From the NCBI GenBank assembly GCA_948144175.1, contig CANXME010000501.1, forward strand, positions 1,364,001 through 1,428,000: a stretch of DNA of 64,000 nt, written 5' to 3'. Under the pieces are notes generated by a model that worked only from the letters and a program-made list of their open reading frames with translations, made no database searches and had not been told where the DNA came from. Source of the stretch: Closterium sp. NIES-65 (lineage: Eukaryota > Streptophyta > Zygnematophyceae > Desmidiales > Closteriaceae). Position numbers and translations under genes: made by a program. This document shows positions 16,266 to 26,846 of the stretch, piece after piece (the first letter of the stretch is position 1; the number at the start of each line of letters is the position of its first letter).

Positions 16266-18383
16266 TTAGACTGCATAGTTTACACGCAAAGCAATGATTG
16301 GGCTATGAGGCAATCCGAGACCAGAGAATGCAGCTGTGTGTGAACCTGCCCGAAGGCATTGACTGCCTTGGGCAAGGGAAAGGTGCTCGACTAGTGCTGG
16401 AGCCCACGATTGAGTGGACGGTTGAAGAAGCGGCCACCATGACGCTCCGGTCCACTGGGGAACGACGAGCGTGAGTTCTGTTTGCGTCAGTTCCGCGTGG
16501 CGGAGTGTAGCGGGAATTAAGTGTGGAGGCGGGAAGGCAAAGCATCGCTCGTCTTTCCACGAGATGGAAAATGCGTCGACGGCGAATGCGTCGGGGTGCG
16601 GTATCTTGGAGCAGAAGCGCTGAACGTGATTGTTCCGAACGTTAGCAAAGAGATCAATTGTGTGAGGCCCCCAGCGTCGTTCCAAGAGGCGAAACCAAGG
16701 TGCATGTAGGGAGTAGTCGTCAAAATCTTGCATCTTGGATAGGTCATCCGCATGGGCGTTGAGCTCCCTCGGAATCCATTCGATCGCGAGGCGTGTTGTG
16801 TTGCCGAGGCAGAACTGGATAATCGCTTGGCATGTCGACGTAAGATCCGCCTGACGGGATCCCCCCTTGCGCAAGATAAACATGACTGCCTGGTTGTCCA
16901 CCCGGACGAGGACGTGAGCGCCCACGATTTGGGTTGCGAACGTCCGCAGTGCCCAGAGCACTCCCTCGAGCTCTCGCCGCGTACTAGATGTGGGGAGAAG
17001 CCCTTGTGGCATGCACTCGCTTGCCTCGCATGATGTACTTGGGAACTTGGCCAAGGTGGCACCCCAGCTGTGCGCGCTCGCGTCGACATGTATCACTGCA
17101 TCAAAACGCTGACTCTGGTGGAATGGGGCGCCATTGAAACGATCAAAGTGCACTGTCCAAAACAGCAGCTCCTCGGTCGCTCCTGGTGACAATAAAACCT
17201 TTGAGTTCCATGACCATGCGGAGTCGATCAAGTGGAGCAGCTCATGGCTGAAGGCCCGCGCCGTCGTGCCCAGCGCGAGCGACATGGAGCTGAGAAATCC
17301 AGTGATCCGGGCTATCTTGCGAATCGGCACTTGACGACCCGATTGCCCTTTTTGTATAAGTAGGTGGAGCTCCTGCAGTAGTTGTTCGCGCCGATCCTTT
17401 CCGACCAGGAACATCCCTCGTTCCGTGTCAAGCTCCATCCCCAAAAAGCGCAAGTGGTGTGCGGGATGCAGGTGTGATTTCTTAGAATTTATCACGAATC
17501 CTACCGCCTTCAAGTCGTGGAGAACTTCGACGCACGTCGAACGGGCTTGCGCCTCGGAGTTGTAGAGGAATAGTAGATCGTCCACGTATGGTATTACGCG
17601 CACTCCGCGCGCGCGCCATTTCTTGGCTAGTTGCTTAATAAGCTGGGTGAAGATGAACGGGGCTGTTGCGAGGCCGAAAGGTAAGGATGTGAAGCAATAG
17701 AATTTTCCGCCCAATTGAAAGCCCAAAAACTTCCTGCATGATGGGTGGATTTCGACGTGGTGGTAGCCTGACTTGAGATCGATTGTGAACATCCAGTCGT
17801 GTGGGCGAATGATTTCCGCGACCTGACTCAAGCCTTCGTACTTGAACTTGGGAACTTGGAGGTGAGCGTTGACCTTCCGCAGGTCAAGGATGAGCCGGCA
17901 TTTGTCTCGTTGCTCCACAACATTGAGCGGGCTGATGCACGTCAGTGCGGCTTTCGACGAGACATGCATCGCGGCGCCTGACGCGATGAGGTCGCCAACT
18001 GTGTCTTGGGTGAATGCCATGTGTGCTTGAACGCCTGCGTGATTGGGCGCTTCGAAGGGGAGAGGCTCTGCGCCCTTCCATGGTAGCCAGTACCCTTTGG
18101 CAATGATGGAAAGGATAAGACTGCTGTCGCACCATGATAGCCACCAATGGAGGCTGTTGCGCAATCGCATTCGCATGATGGACACCATGTTGTCCATTAT
18201 TGCGTGCTCGTATGGGTCCCAATGAGCACTCCGCCACTCGCCTTCCACTTCTGCAATTAATGGGCAACCGAGGTTGTGTGGGGGGGGACCAGGGCCAAGG
18301 TCGATTAGACGCGAGATAATACGGGACACTTCGTCGGGCAAACTATGTCGCTTGTCTTCTACCGCCGTCGTGCCTCCCCGCAC
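16266..18383 (-). CDS. DIRS/PAT-type reverse transcriptase-RNase H
   Basis: About 705 residues, open throughout; the start is uncertain because the frame opens at GTG. RT motifs in order are LILDLRKVNAHL, FTIDLKSGYHHVEIHP (catalytic Asp), FTSLPFGLATAPFIFT and VIPYVDDLLFLY (YVDD pair). RNase H follows with VIHVDASAHSWG, RRELEGVLWAL, VRVDNQAVMFIL and ELNAHADDLSK, then the DLFANVRNN segment typical of the DIRS family. It synthesises the element's cDNA and removes RNA template. It ends 30 nt before the recombinase frame and lies in a different frame. Confidence 0.88.
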   Translation of the reverse strand: MRGGTTAVEDKRHSLPDEVSRIISRLIDLGPGPPPHNLGCPLIAEVEGEWRSAHWDPYEHAIMDNMVSIMRMRLRNSLHWWLSWCDSSLILSIIAKGYWLPWKGAEPLPFEAPNHAGVQAHMAFTQDTVGDLIASGAAMHVSSKAALTCISPLNVVEQRDKCRLILDLRKVNAHLQVPKFKYEGLSQVAEIIRPHDWMFTIDLKSGYHHVEIHPSCRKFLGFQLGGKFYCFTSLPFGLATAPFIFTQLIKQLAKKWRARGVRVIPYVDDLLFLYNSEAQARSTCVEVLHDLKAVGFVINSKKSHLHPAHHLRFLGMELDTERGMFLVGKDRREQLLQELHLLIQKGQSGRQVPIRKIARITGFLSSMSLALGTTARAFSHELLHLIDSAWSWNSKVLLSPGATEELLFWTVHFDRFNGAPFHQSQRFDAVIHVDASAHSWGATLAKFPSTSCEASECMPQGLLPTSSTRRELEGVLWALRTFATQIVGAHVLVRVDNQAVMFILRKGGSRQADLTSTCQAIIQFCLGNTTRLAIEWIPRELNAHADDLSKMQDFDDYSLHAPWFRLLERRWGPHTIDLFANVRNNHVQRFCSKIPHPDAFAVDAFSISWKDERCFAFPPPHLIPATLRHAELTQTELTLVVPQWTGASWWPLLQPSTQSWAPALVEHLSLAQGSQCLRAGSHTAAFSGLGLPHSPIIALRVNYAV

Positions 18384-18551
18384 TCCCGAGGTTTTTTTTT
18401 TTTTTTTTTTTTACTTTGCTTGCGCAGTCATCAGCTTTAATACCCTTGCAAGGTTTTTTTTTTTTTTTTTTTTACATTGCCTTACAACGAGATTGGCGCA
18501 TTTGCGTCACTTGGTCCCACGACCTTATTCATCACGATGTCGTCGTGATAG

Positions 18552-18615
<64 letters not shown>

Positions 18616-18643
18616 TCTCGCTCTCTCTCTCTCTCTCCGTCTC

Positions 18644-18731
<88 letters not shown>

Positions 18732-18773
18732 ACTCTCTCTCGCTCTCTCTCTATCTCTCTCGCCCTCCCTCGT

Positions 18774-18856
<83 letters not shown>

Positions 18857-18887
18857 CTCGCTCTCTCTCTCTATCTCGCTCTCCCTC

Positions 18888-18919
<32 letters not shown>

Positions 18920-18920
18920 A

Positions 18921-18999
<79 letters not shown>

Positions 19000-19160
19000 T
19001 CTTCTTTGTTCTTCTCTCGGTCCTTGCTTTGTCTTGCACTCCTGGCCAATTCCTCCTCCGTGGCTGCCTTCCTCAAGAGGGGGCTGATGTTTTATTTGTT
19101 GTGCCATTTGTCTTCTCGTTTCGTGTTGGCTCCCTTTCTCTCTCTCCATTGTTCGTTTTT
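18384..19160. repeat. Poly(T) tracts and long (CT)n microsatellite inside the YR element
   Basis: T-runs lie at about 18392-18412 and 18453-18473. An almost pure CT/GA microsatellite runs from about 18556 to 18997, with sparse CG, CA, AT and CC interruptions. Together they separate gag from RT within the element. The Ser-Leu and Arg-Glu frames across it are artefacts. A further T-run is at about 19155-19170. Confidence 0.95.
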
Positions 19161-19370
19161 TTTTTTTTTTCAATAACAACAATCTTTTATTAATCCACAC
19201 AAGGGCATACAAGCCAAGCCTACACCATAACCAGCCCCTACGGCTGCCATCTTGTCCTGGCCCCCATGGCCTATCCTACTCCCCAAGGCTCCTAACCAGC
19301 CTACGCACCACCGGTGCATCCACCTACGCCCCCCGGCATAGTGGCAAGGGGCGCCGCCCCATGGGTCCTC

Positions 19371-20582
19371 TCACACCACGGGTGCGGGACCTTGTGCGCC
19401 ACGCCCTCCCATAGGGCAATTATTTGCCATATGGCCGGGCTGGCCGCAACGGAAACACACCCCCTTGAAGCGGGGCTTGTGGCAGCCCGCGGGTGGCATG
19501 CCTTTGCTTTCCGGTTCACCGTCTCGAGGGGGAAGGCGGCCTCCGCGGGCGAAGCCGGTACGTGCACGCTTGAGGGCCGCCACGTCGGCTACCGCGAGCT
19601 TGTAAGAGCGGGATGTGAGCACGCTCTTGGCTTGGTACAGCTGGAACCGATCCGCCGCTTCGAAACCGGCCTCATCCGCCACCAAGAGCACCTCGAAGCG
19701 TTTGTTGATCAACGTGTCGATTTGCTCCACGTTGGAGAGCGCGCCCTCGACGTCGCCGTTTTGGAGCTTGAACTCGACGTGCCTCAGGTGAGCTTGAATT
19801 GCAGAGAACACCTCCGCCTGGTCACGCACTCCCTTGCGCATGAAGGTAGTAGCTGCGGGTGAAGGGTTGAGGGGGGGAAGGGGAGGTGCGGGTGCGAGAA
19901 TGCGACAACGGGCAAGGTTGTCGGGGGCCTCACCGTCTTCATTTTCTGAGTCGTCGCTGTCGTCGGGGATACGGGCTTGGGTTGGTGCCGGAGCTGGGGC
20001 GGGAGCAGGAGCAGCGTTGTTGGTGCGAGCGATTTTGGTGGAGCGGGGAGCCGCGTCAGGTTCCTTCTGCTTTTCGATTTTAGCTGACGCAGAAATTTCT
20101 TCAGCTGATGTAGCTGCAGTCGACTGTGCGTGCTGCTGCAATAACGAGAGCAGCGTCTGTAGTTGCTGCGCGGTCAAAGGGGTGGGGGCGGCGTTGACCG
20201 GGGTGACGTCAGCGGAGGGTGCCGCGCGCTGGCGTTTCTGGGTCGTGGGCCCGGATGGACCCGCGTCAGCGCCGGTCAAGACGACCGCCGCGTCAGCGGC
20301 GGTCGTCGTCTTCTGCGCAGCACGCGCGTGCCTGCCAGGCACGCGCTCTTCAGCAGCAGCCACGCGCGACTGTACAACAGTCGCACGTTCCTCAGGGGGG
20401 GTCCGAAGGGCGCCTCCGAGCAGGAGGTCGACCGCCGAAGGTCCCTCGCTTGAAATTTCCTCGGCGGGACGTTTTCCGCCGCGACGATCCGTTGTCACGG
20501 CCGGAGTCGAGGTTTCCGCCGCGTTACCGGGGCTAGAATTATTCGAATTGTCGCGGTTAAGTGCCGGGTTGACCGGAGCCAT
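19371..20582 (-). CDS. Gag-like protein of the YR retrotransposon
   Basis: 403 residues from the ATG at 20582 (the frame is open further upstream through A1). The N-terminal half is Ala/Pro/Thr-rich and disordered-looking with basic patches (KRPAEE, QKRQRA). An acidic stretch (DDSDDSENEDGEAPD) precedes a helical C-terminal domain, then a CCHC zinc knuckle (CFRCGQPGHMANNC) near the end. It likely packages element RNA. It is first in order after A1, as in other DIRS-order elements. 19160-19370 holds no further gene that I can see. Confidence 0.83.
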   Translation of the reverse strand: MAPVNPALNRDNSNNSSPGNAAETSTPAVTTDRRGGKRPAEEISSEGPSAVDLLLGGALRTPPEERATVVQSRVAAAEERVPGRHARAAQKTTTAADAAVVLTGADAGPSGPTTQKRQRAAPSADVTPVNAAPTPLTAQQLQTLLSLLQQHAQSTAATSAEEISASAKIEKQKEPDAAPRSTKIARTNNAAPAPAPAPAPTQARIPDDSDDSENEDGEAPDNLARCRILAPAPPLPPLNPSPAATTFMRKGVRDQAEVFSAIQAHLRHVEFKLQNGDVEGALSNVEQIDTLINKRFEVLLVADEAGFEAADRFQLYQAKSVLTSRSYKLAVADVAALKRARTGFARGGRLPPRDGEPESKGMPPAGCHKPRFKGVCFRCGQPGHMANNCPMGGRGAQGPAPVV

Positions 20583-20677
20583 CGTTGCGAGGTTGCGCTT
20601 AAGGATGTCGTTAAGGAGCGTTGACGGGGCAGTGAAACGCGGAAGCGACTGAGTCTTCGCCAGTGTGGACGAGAACA

Positions 20678-20868
20678 AAATTAGAACTACAATTTTGAAA
20701 ATGAAAACGTGGGTGGGGACGAATGTCCCCACATCCCTCTTTTGTAGGCAAAAGAGGGTGACTAGCGCTTCGGCGCTACCTTTGCTGTGTTGGCCACGTA
20801 CCCCTTTTCACAATACAAAATTTTAGAAAGTGTTACATTTCATTACACTTTAAAAAATTATCATATTG
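20678..20868 (-). repeat. Split direct repeat A1 of the YR element
   Basis: A 191-bp outer 5' repeat with four differences from A2. It overlaps the open frame upstream of the gag ATG. The outer boundary is placed at attg (20865-20868). Confidence 0.87.
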
Positions 20869-20877
20869 CACATGGTA

Positions 20878-21392
20878 CCGTCTCCCCCCGGATATAAGCG
20901 CCACCCTAGGATAAGCGCCTGGCGCTTCTAATTGGCATATGGCGCTTATATCCCCTCCTCAATTATAAGCGCACCCCTTGAAAAAACTTGTTTTATTATA
21001 AGCGCACGTAAACTTTAAAATTTGAAATGTGTTCAAAAAGCTGTAACGATTTTTACTTTAGCAGGCGGATATGTTGCAGATTCGGTTCCCTTCACATTCG
21101 GACCCTGCACTGGATGCGGGTCCAGTCAGCAGGACCTGTCAGGAGCTGGATGTGAGTCAGATTGGGTGTATCTCCCAGCGCGCGCGAGAATTTCACAGAC
21201 GATCCCATGTAACTTCGACTCGATTGAAAAGGCAAGCACGAGACCTACAGTTTGGTGTTAAAATATATAAAAAAATATGTATGTCATTTTATAAACGCCG
21301 GCGCTTATAAATTTACTCGATTATAAGCCCACCCCCATGAAAAAACCTGTTTTATTATTGCCCCCCATGGGGGTATATCCGGGGGGAGACGG
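20878..21392. mobile_element. Tc1/mariner-like MITE with TA duplication
   Basis: A 515-bp element with 19-bp perfect terminal inverted repeats (ccgtctccccccggatata), flanked by TA on both sides (20876-20877 and 21393-21394). A subterminal block (attataagcgcaccccttgaaa, then acttgttttatta) recurs as a diverged direct copy near 21319-21360. There is no transposase coding. It sits 9 bp from the end of the YR element. Confidence 0.85.
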
Positions 21393-21394
21393 TA

Positions 21395-22446
21395 CAGCCA
21401 ATAGCCAATCAAAGATGTGTGTTTAGATTTACGGTATTAAAACCGAAATATAAAATTGTGAAGGCCGTCCCAGCTTGAAATCGCTGCGATGAGTTCGGCG
21501 GAAAACACTGTTCGAAACAAAAGGAGTAGGAAGAGGAAACTCATTTGATTGGCTCACACCTCCGTGAAATTTTCTGGATCCCGCCAAAACGACTTTTGGG
21601 GCACACGGCACGCCGTCGCATTTCTACATGCTGCACCCACACGACCGTTGTCCAGCGATGGTTTCCATCGCTGGGCAAACTTCCACTTCAAGTTGGAACT
21701 GGGTTCACAACTAGCTGATTTTCAGTCACGAAGTAGCATAGCATAGCTGAGAACGCCTATTTTTTACTGGCCTAGGCACGTGCCGTAACTATCGACTTAG
21801 CTCACATGCGTAATATATTAGCTTAGTATGAATCGTCACCCCCTACTCGCCTGCGAATCAGCCTTCCCCTCCTTTCTCCCACGAGCCACCTCGTTTCCGT
21901 CGCGATTTCGGTAAGTCGCCTCGAATCGGCCTTCCGACCGTCCTTCCTCTCTCCCCCTCCACTTCGGAGCCATCGCCTCTCCTCGAATCGGCCTCCCGTC
22001 GCCTTTCGAGTCTCCCTTAGCATCTCCACTTCGTCGCCCTCTCACTCGCCCTCTCGTTCCCTCGTTTTGCAACTATATCTCCTTTGTCCTCACGTCGCCG
22101 TCTTGTTCTCCCTCTGCTATCGCGTTACCGCGACCCATTTTAGCCTTTTTCTTTTGTTTTTTTCGTGCAGTTAATCCATCCATCGCCCTCTCTCTCTCCC
22201 CTCCCTTCCCGTCGCCCTCGCTCTCTCCCCTCGCTTCCCGTCGCCCTCTCTCTCTCCCCTCCCTTCCCGTCGCCCTCTCTCTCTCCCCTCCCTTCCCGTC
22301 GCCCTCTCTCTCTCCCCTCCCTTCCTGGTGACCTCGCTCTCTCCCCTCCCTTCCCGTCGCCATCGCTCTCTCTCCTCCCTTCCCGTCGCCCTCTCTCTCT
22401 CCCCTCCCTTCCCGTCGCCATCGCTCTCTCCTCTCCCTTCCCGTCG

Positions 22447-22523
<77 letters not shown>

Positions 22524-23213
22524 CTCCCTTCCCGTTGCCCTCGCTCTCTCCCCTCCCTTCCCGTCGCCATCGAGTTCTCCCCTCCCTTCCCGTCGCCATC
22601 GCAAGATGCAGTCGTCGTGCTCTTCGCGCCCTTCTTCCCTGCCCTCCCATCACCCTACCTCTTTCCGCGATTTTTGCACACTTGTATCTCTCCTCACGCC
22701 CCGTTGCGATTTGTGCACACTTATATCTCTCCTCACGCCCCGTTTCCGTCGCCCTGTCGCGTTCTTCTCTGGTCACCCTGCTAACTCTCTGGTTTTTCCG
22801 TTCTTTTTGTTCCTCGATGCTGTTTTTGCCGCCATACAGGTTTTTGGCTAAGGGCGTCTTACAGTTTTTATTTTTTTCGTCCGGATGGCCAATCGTCCGG
22901 ACGATTGTGTGGTTACAGAACTCGTCAATTCTCGGCAGTGAGCTCGTTAGGGTCTAAACAACGTCGTATTCTTCGTATTGCCTCCTTACGACTTCGCTTT
23001 GGTCGCAAAGCGACCGTACGACGTCGCAATCTTCGCACGCGTCCGAACAGCCGTCCGGACTATCAGCGACTTAAAAAAATGTAACACGCCCTAAGGCGTT
23101 TTGCTGTGCGTGAATTCCACATCTGTGAAATTGGCACTGCATGTGAATGAGACTTGCGTGTCGCAAACTTGCGACACATTTGTAGTGCACATGCTTGCGA
23201 CGCCTTTTGTTGG
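21395..23213. other. Unannotated, low-complexity-rich intergenic stretch
   Basis: I see no supported gene. From about 22180 to 22600 lies an irregular minisatellite of about 30 bp (ctctcccctcccttcccgtcgccctc) with an embedded pure (CT)n run at about 22449-22520. This block creates long but meaningless frames on both strands. The stretch next to the Gypsy LTR (23080-23213) has short repeats of ttgcgaca type words but no coding signal. Confidence 0.6.
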
Positions 23214-23546
23214 TGTAAGGAAATTCCCTTTTCCTTACTTCGCATCCCTGCTCAAACGCGTACATCACTGTAGCACCTCAGTCAGCACCGTTACCACTCG
23301 CGACCATCGCATCATTCATCATCCCGCCATTTTTCGCACATCGCATCCCGACCTCACGGCTCGGCTGGTAACCCGCGCTCCAGGCCTACGCTTCGACACT
23401 TTCCCAACCTCAGTCCCAGGCTCGTCGCGCGACCATTACCGTTACCACTGTAGTTTCGCTATATATTCTTCGCTCATGCCTTCGCTCATTGTACTCTTGC
23501 TTCGATAGTGCAATTCTCGTTCATTCACTCAATTGCACTCGTAACA
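23214..23546 (+). repeat. 5' LTR of Gypsy element 1
   Basis: 333 bp, TGTAAGG...GTAACA, clearly homologous to the 334-bp LTRs of Gypsy element 2 (reverse complement) but diverged, including small indels near 23300 and 23430. Confidence 0.88.
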
Positions 23547-23727
23547 CTTGGTATTCAGAGCCTACGATCCCATCTCGGACCGCATCCACACCTTCGCTTC
23601 CCCACTATCTCAATTTTTGGGGGGGTAGACGTCTCTCAGCGATACAGCACCGCCGCTCGTAGTGCTCTCTCGCAAGCACGCACGGCCACGACCGAGGCTC
23701 TCGCTGAGCTTGCCCGACACCCCCGCC

Positions 23728-24898
23728 ATGGCCGACTTCACGCTCGCCACATTGACGCAGGAGCAACTTGATCGTCTCGTGCGTCAACTGGGCGCTTGAA
23801 ATCGCGACACTCACGGCGGAACGTGACTCCGCCCGTCAACAATCCACGGTGAACATACCGACGACATCCCACGCACCAACAAACGCATCTGCACATTCGG
23901 ATGAGCCGATCATCATCTCGTCCGGCACACCAACACAACACGACAGCACGGGACAACGCTCAGGCGCAGCCAGTGAGGGCGCCGCCCAGCCGATGCCTGG
24001 CATGGGAGGAAACAGGATCGCACCAAGCCCACGGGAGCCTCGAGAAGTCCGTCGACACGTGGAATTTGCGGCGACAAGTGGCGAACAATCCAACATGGCA
24101 CCAATGCCGCTCAAGCCGCAACGCCCGCCCTGCTTCAACCCAAGTCAACGCGGCGGTCCGACAGTTCAATCGTGGGTCTTCACGATGAACGTTTTCTTTG
24201 ACGCCAATTACGTCGAGTCGGACGCCGCAAAGATCCGGTATGCGGTTTCACTGCTAAGGGGCCCCGCCATGGACTGGTGGCGAGTCATCGTGACGTCGCC
24301 ACGCGCCTACGAGCCACCGTCGCACGAGGAAGGGCCCTCGGGTCCAGCTGTCACCTGGAGTTCGTTCTGCGAGACCGCCCAATACAGCACGTGGGATGCG
24401 TGGTGCGCAGGGCTTCGGGCGCGCTTTGAGCCGATCGCGGCTTCAATTTCGGCGCGTCAGAAACTGCGCACTTGGCGCAAGCTCGGGTCAGTTCAAGACT
24501 ATACCAACGGTTTTCTCGCACTTTGCGAGCAGGTGGGCTACATGCACGAAGCGGAGCGGGTGGACCGTTACGTCGGAGGGCTGAAGCCGGACATCTCGCA
24601 TGAGATAATGCTGCGCGGACTCTCTAATTTCAACGAGATTCTCGCGCTCACCGAGAAGATCGACATTCTACGCCGACCGAGACCGGGGTCCTATTACGGA
24701 CATCGTCCTCGGGGACCGACCGAGCACGCCACTGTACACGCCGTCGCAACGAATGCAGCTGCCGCACCGTTTATGGGGCGCTGCTTTGCTTGCAACAGGC
24801 CGGGCCATCGCAAGAGCGAATGCCCAGAGGAGCTGAGGCGCCGAGGAGCAGAGAAGGGGAGGGAGTCTCAGAGGCAGGGAAACGCTAGCAGTCAGTAG
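23728..24898 (+). pseudogene. gag of Gypsy element 1, frameshifted
   Basis: The ATG at 23728 matches the gag start of element 2, but near 23790 the sequence is 8 nt shorter than element 2, which shifts the frame. Downstream it remains open to 24898. It retains the capsid-like region (GPAMDWWRVIVTSP; YVGGLKPDISHEIM) and the CCHC knuckle (CFACNRPGHRKSEC). Without the shift it would be a gag of about 390 residues. Confidence 0.85.
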
Positions 24899-24993
24899 AA
24901 GTTGGGCCAACTACTGACGAGACTGCCTGCTCGCCCAACCACACCGACCCTCACCGAGTCACAGTACCGATTCATGCCATCGATCGGGCTCGG

Positions 24994-26641
24994 ATGAATA
25001 AGGAGGGTACAGCGACGGATCGCCCGGTACTAATCTACGGGAAAATACAGGGAGCAGCAGTGAAGATTTTTATTGACGGAGGAGCAAGTCACAGCTTAGT
25101 TAATACCGCAACCGCACGGAAATTACAGTTAACACTTAACCGATGCTTACCTGAGATAGATGCACGCTTAGTCGACGGCACGCCACTTGCTATACGGGAA
25201 AAGATGGAGAGAGTAAAAGTCCGCTGCGGAGGGAACTTCGGGTTTACACAGGAAATGCTCGCAACGGCACTGGATGGGGACGACATTTTATTGGGACGTG
25301 ATTGGCTGCGACGGTATAACCCACGAATTGACTGGACGACGGGTAGCTGCACAGTGCGAAGTAGTGGTAACTGGGTCGTCCTACCTCGCTGGCAGCCACC
25401 CGAGTCTTCGACAGTCCAGGTCAACGCCATCACGATGAAACGGGCTGTCGCTGCTGGAGCTGACGTGTACGCAGTGGATATCGCATTAGTGGAAAAAGAG
25501 GAGCAGCCCAGTGATTTGCAGAAACTGTTGGCAGCCGTACCACCCGAACTACAGGCACTACTGAAACGGTTCCCGGGTATCTTTCCGGATGACTTACCGC
25601 AAGGACTGCCACCTCAGCGGGCGCATGACCATAAGATCGAGTTAGAACCGGGGGCACAGCCAACTGTACAGCGCCAATTTCGACTGACACAGCCCGAGCT
25701 CGACGAGCTAAGGAAGCAGTTAGATTACCTGTTAGAGAAGCAGTTTATCCGACCGAGCTCGTCACCGTTCGCCGCGCCGATACTGTTCACACCGAAAAAA
25801 GACGGAGGGTTTCGCACGTGCATCGACTACCGAGCGCTTAACAGGGTAACAGTAAAATCACGATACCCCATCCCCCGCGCCGACGAACTGATCGACCAGC
25901 TACGAACCGCACGAGTATTATCGAAAATAGACTTACGGGGAGGTTACCATCAAATTCGGGTCGAACCATCGGACTGCGCCAAGACAGCATTTAGGACTAG
26001 GTACGGGTCATTCGAGTACACGGTGATGCCTTTCGGGCTGACCAACGCGCCTGCGACATTTCACATGACCATGAACGAGGTGTTTAGGCCACTTTTAGAT
26101 AAATGCGTCATAGTTTACCTCGACGACATCCTCGTTTACAGTCGGGACCAGCAGCAGCACTTAGTAGATCTCGAAGCAGTTTTTAAAATTTTAGAGGCAC
26201 ATCGTGACAAAGTTTGAAGAAAGAAAGAGGATTGAACTAGCAAGAATGAGGATACAAATAGCAAACCCTAGAAGGGTTGTACTCGCTATAGAGCACCCCA
26301 CTACAGGCTAGAACATAAGATAATATTCTGACACATCGGTTACTCACCAAGGGCTCCAAGTGCGAGTTTTTTCACGACCGGCTAGAATTTTTAGGTCACG
26401 TCATTTCGGAGGCTGGGGTTGAGATAGACCCTAAGAAGCTGGATACCGTAAAAGTGTGGCATCCCCCGACGAACATCACGGAACTGCAGAGTTTTTTAGG
26501 GTTTGTTAATTACGTTCGTCGGTTCGTCCCCAACATGGCACGCTTAACAGCCCCGCTCACTGATTTACTGCATAAGGGGGCCTCTTTTACGTGGGGGGAG
26601 AAAGAGCATGCTGCCTTCTCTGCCCTGAAAAATGTTCTCTG
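24994..26641 (+). pseudogene. pol of Gypsy element 1, broken
   Basis: From ATG 24994: a retropepsin-like segment ([13 protein letters not shown]), then RT with [36 protein letters not shown] and [11 protein letters not shown]. The frame ends at 26217 inside an inserted solo LTR. After that LTR, coding similarity resumes (26339-26641: LTKGSKCEFFHDRLEFLGHV, then FLGFVNYVRRFVPNMA) and stops abruptly at the Copia D LTR. Pol is in the -1 frame relative to gag, as in element 2. Confidence 0.87.
26205..26333 (-). mobile_element. Solo 129-bp LTR (Copia D/C/E family) inside Gypsy pol
   Basis: TGACAAAG...TTCTGACA, flanked by a 5-bp duplication CATCG (26200-26204 and 26334-26338). In reverse complement it aligns with the LTRs at 26642, 32225, 39456 and 58222 (tagtggggt...tatagsg.gtacaaccc motif). 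Only the LTR remains, implying LTR-LTR recombination after insertion. Confidence 0.9.
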
Positions 26642-26773
26642 TGTCAAACATTATATATGTTATGCTTGTGTAGGCTACAGTGGGTTAGCCTATAGGGGGT
26701 ACACAATTCTAGGGTTTCCTACTTGTACTCATTTCACTGCTAGTTCATTCATTCCTGTTCGCTTATTCTCACA
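26642..26773 (+). repeat. 5' LTR of Copia D
   Basis: 132 bp, TGTCAAAC...TCTCACA, of the same family as the LTRs of elements C and E. It is followed immediately by the tggtatagagc primer-binding site, one or two mismatches from the initiator-Met type tggtatcagagc. Confidence 0.88.
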
Positions 26774-26846
26774 TGGTATAGAGCGGGTCCTTCTACGGAC
26801 CGTTTTTTTGGGCCCACCGAAGCGCCCCCCGAGGCGCGATCTTTTT

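Larger units (their letters stand above)
7186..20868 (-). mobile_element. PAT/Ngaro-like tyrosine-recombinase (DIRS-order) retrotransposon
   Basis: In minus orientation the order is A1 (20868-20678), gag, RT-RNase H, tyrosine recombinase, B1 (7555-7499), A2 (7502-7312), a 69-bp spacer, B2 (7242-7186). A1/A2 are 191-bp direct repeats with four differences, and B1/B2 are 57-bp direct repeats. Joining the outer ends of B2 and A1 recreates the B1-A2 junction around attg. That is the split-direct-repeat signature of PAT and Ngaro elements, which replicate through a circle and integrate by tyrosine recombinase rather than DDE integrase. Without the nested Copia element (7902-15554) it is about 6.0 kb. 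It sits 122 bp past the CFIm25 stop. No target-site duplication is evident, as expected for the order. Confidence 0.88.
23214..26641 (+). mobile_element. Gypsy chromovirus-family element 1, truncated and interrupted
   Basis: A plus-strand relative of the intact element at 43531-49063. It has a 5' LTR (23214-23546), a primer-binding site beginning tggtattcagagcc (23549), gag and the first half of pol. Pol is interrupted by a solo LTR (26205-26333) and then cut at 26641 by the 5' LTR of Copia D. The rest of pol, including integrase and chromodomain, and the 3' LTR are not found in the window. Confidence 0.88.

Noticed and set aside
18274-19176. Long open frames of Ser-Leu or Arg-Glu repeats
   Set aside because: They are translations of a (CT)n microsatellite inside the YR element. 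Frames on both strands are equally open.
22165-22957. Overlapping 150-230-codon frames on both strands
   Set aside because: They arise from the ctctcccctcccttcccgtcgcc minisatellite and have no family similarity.
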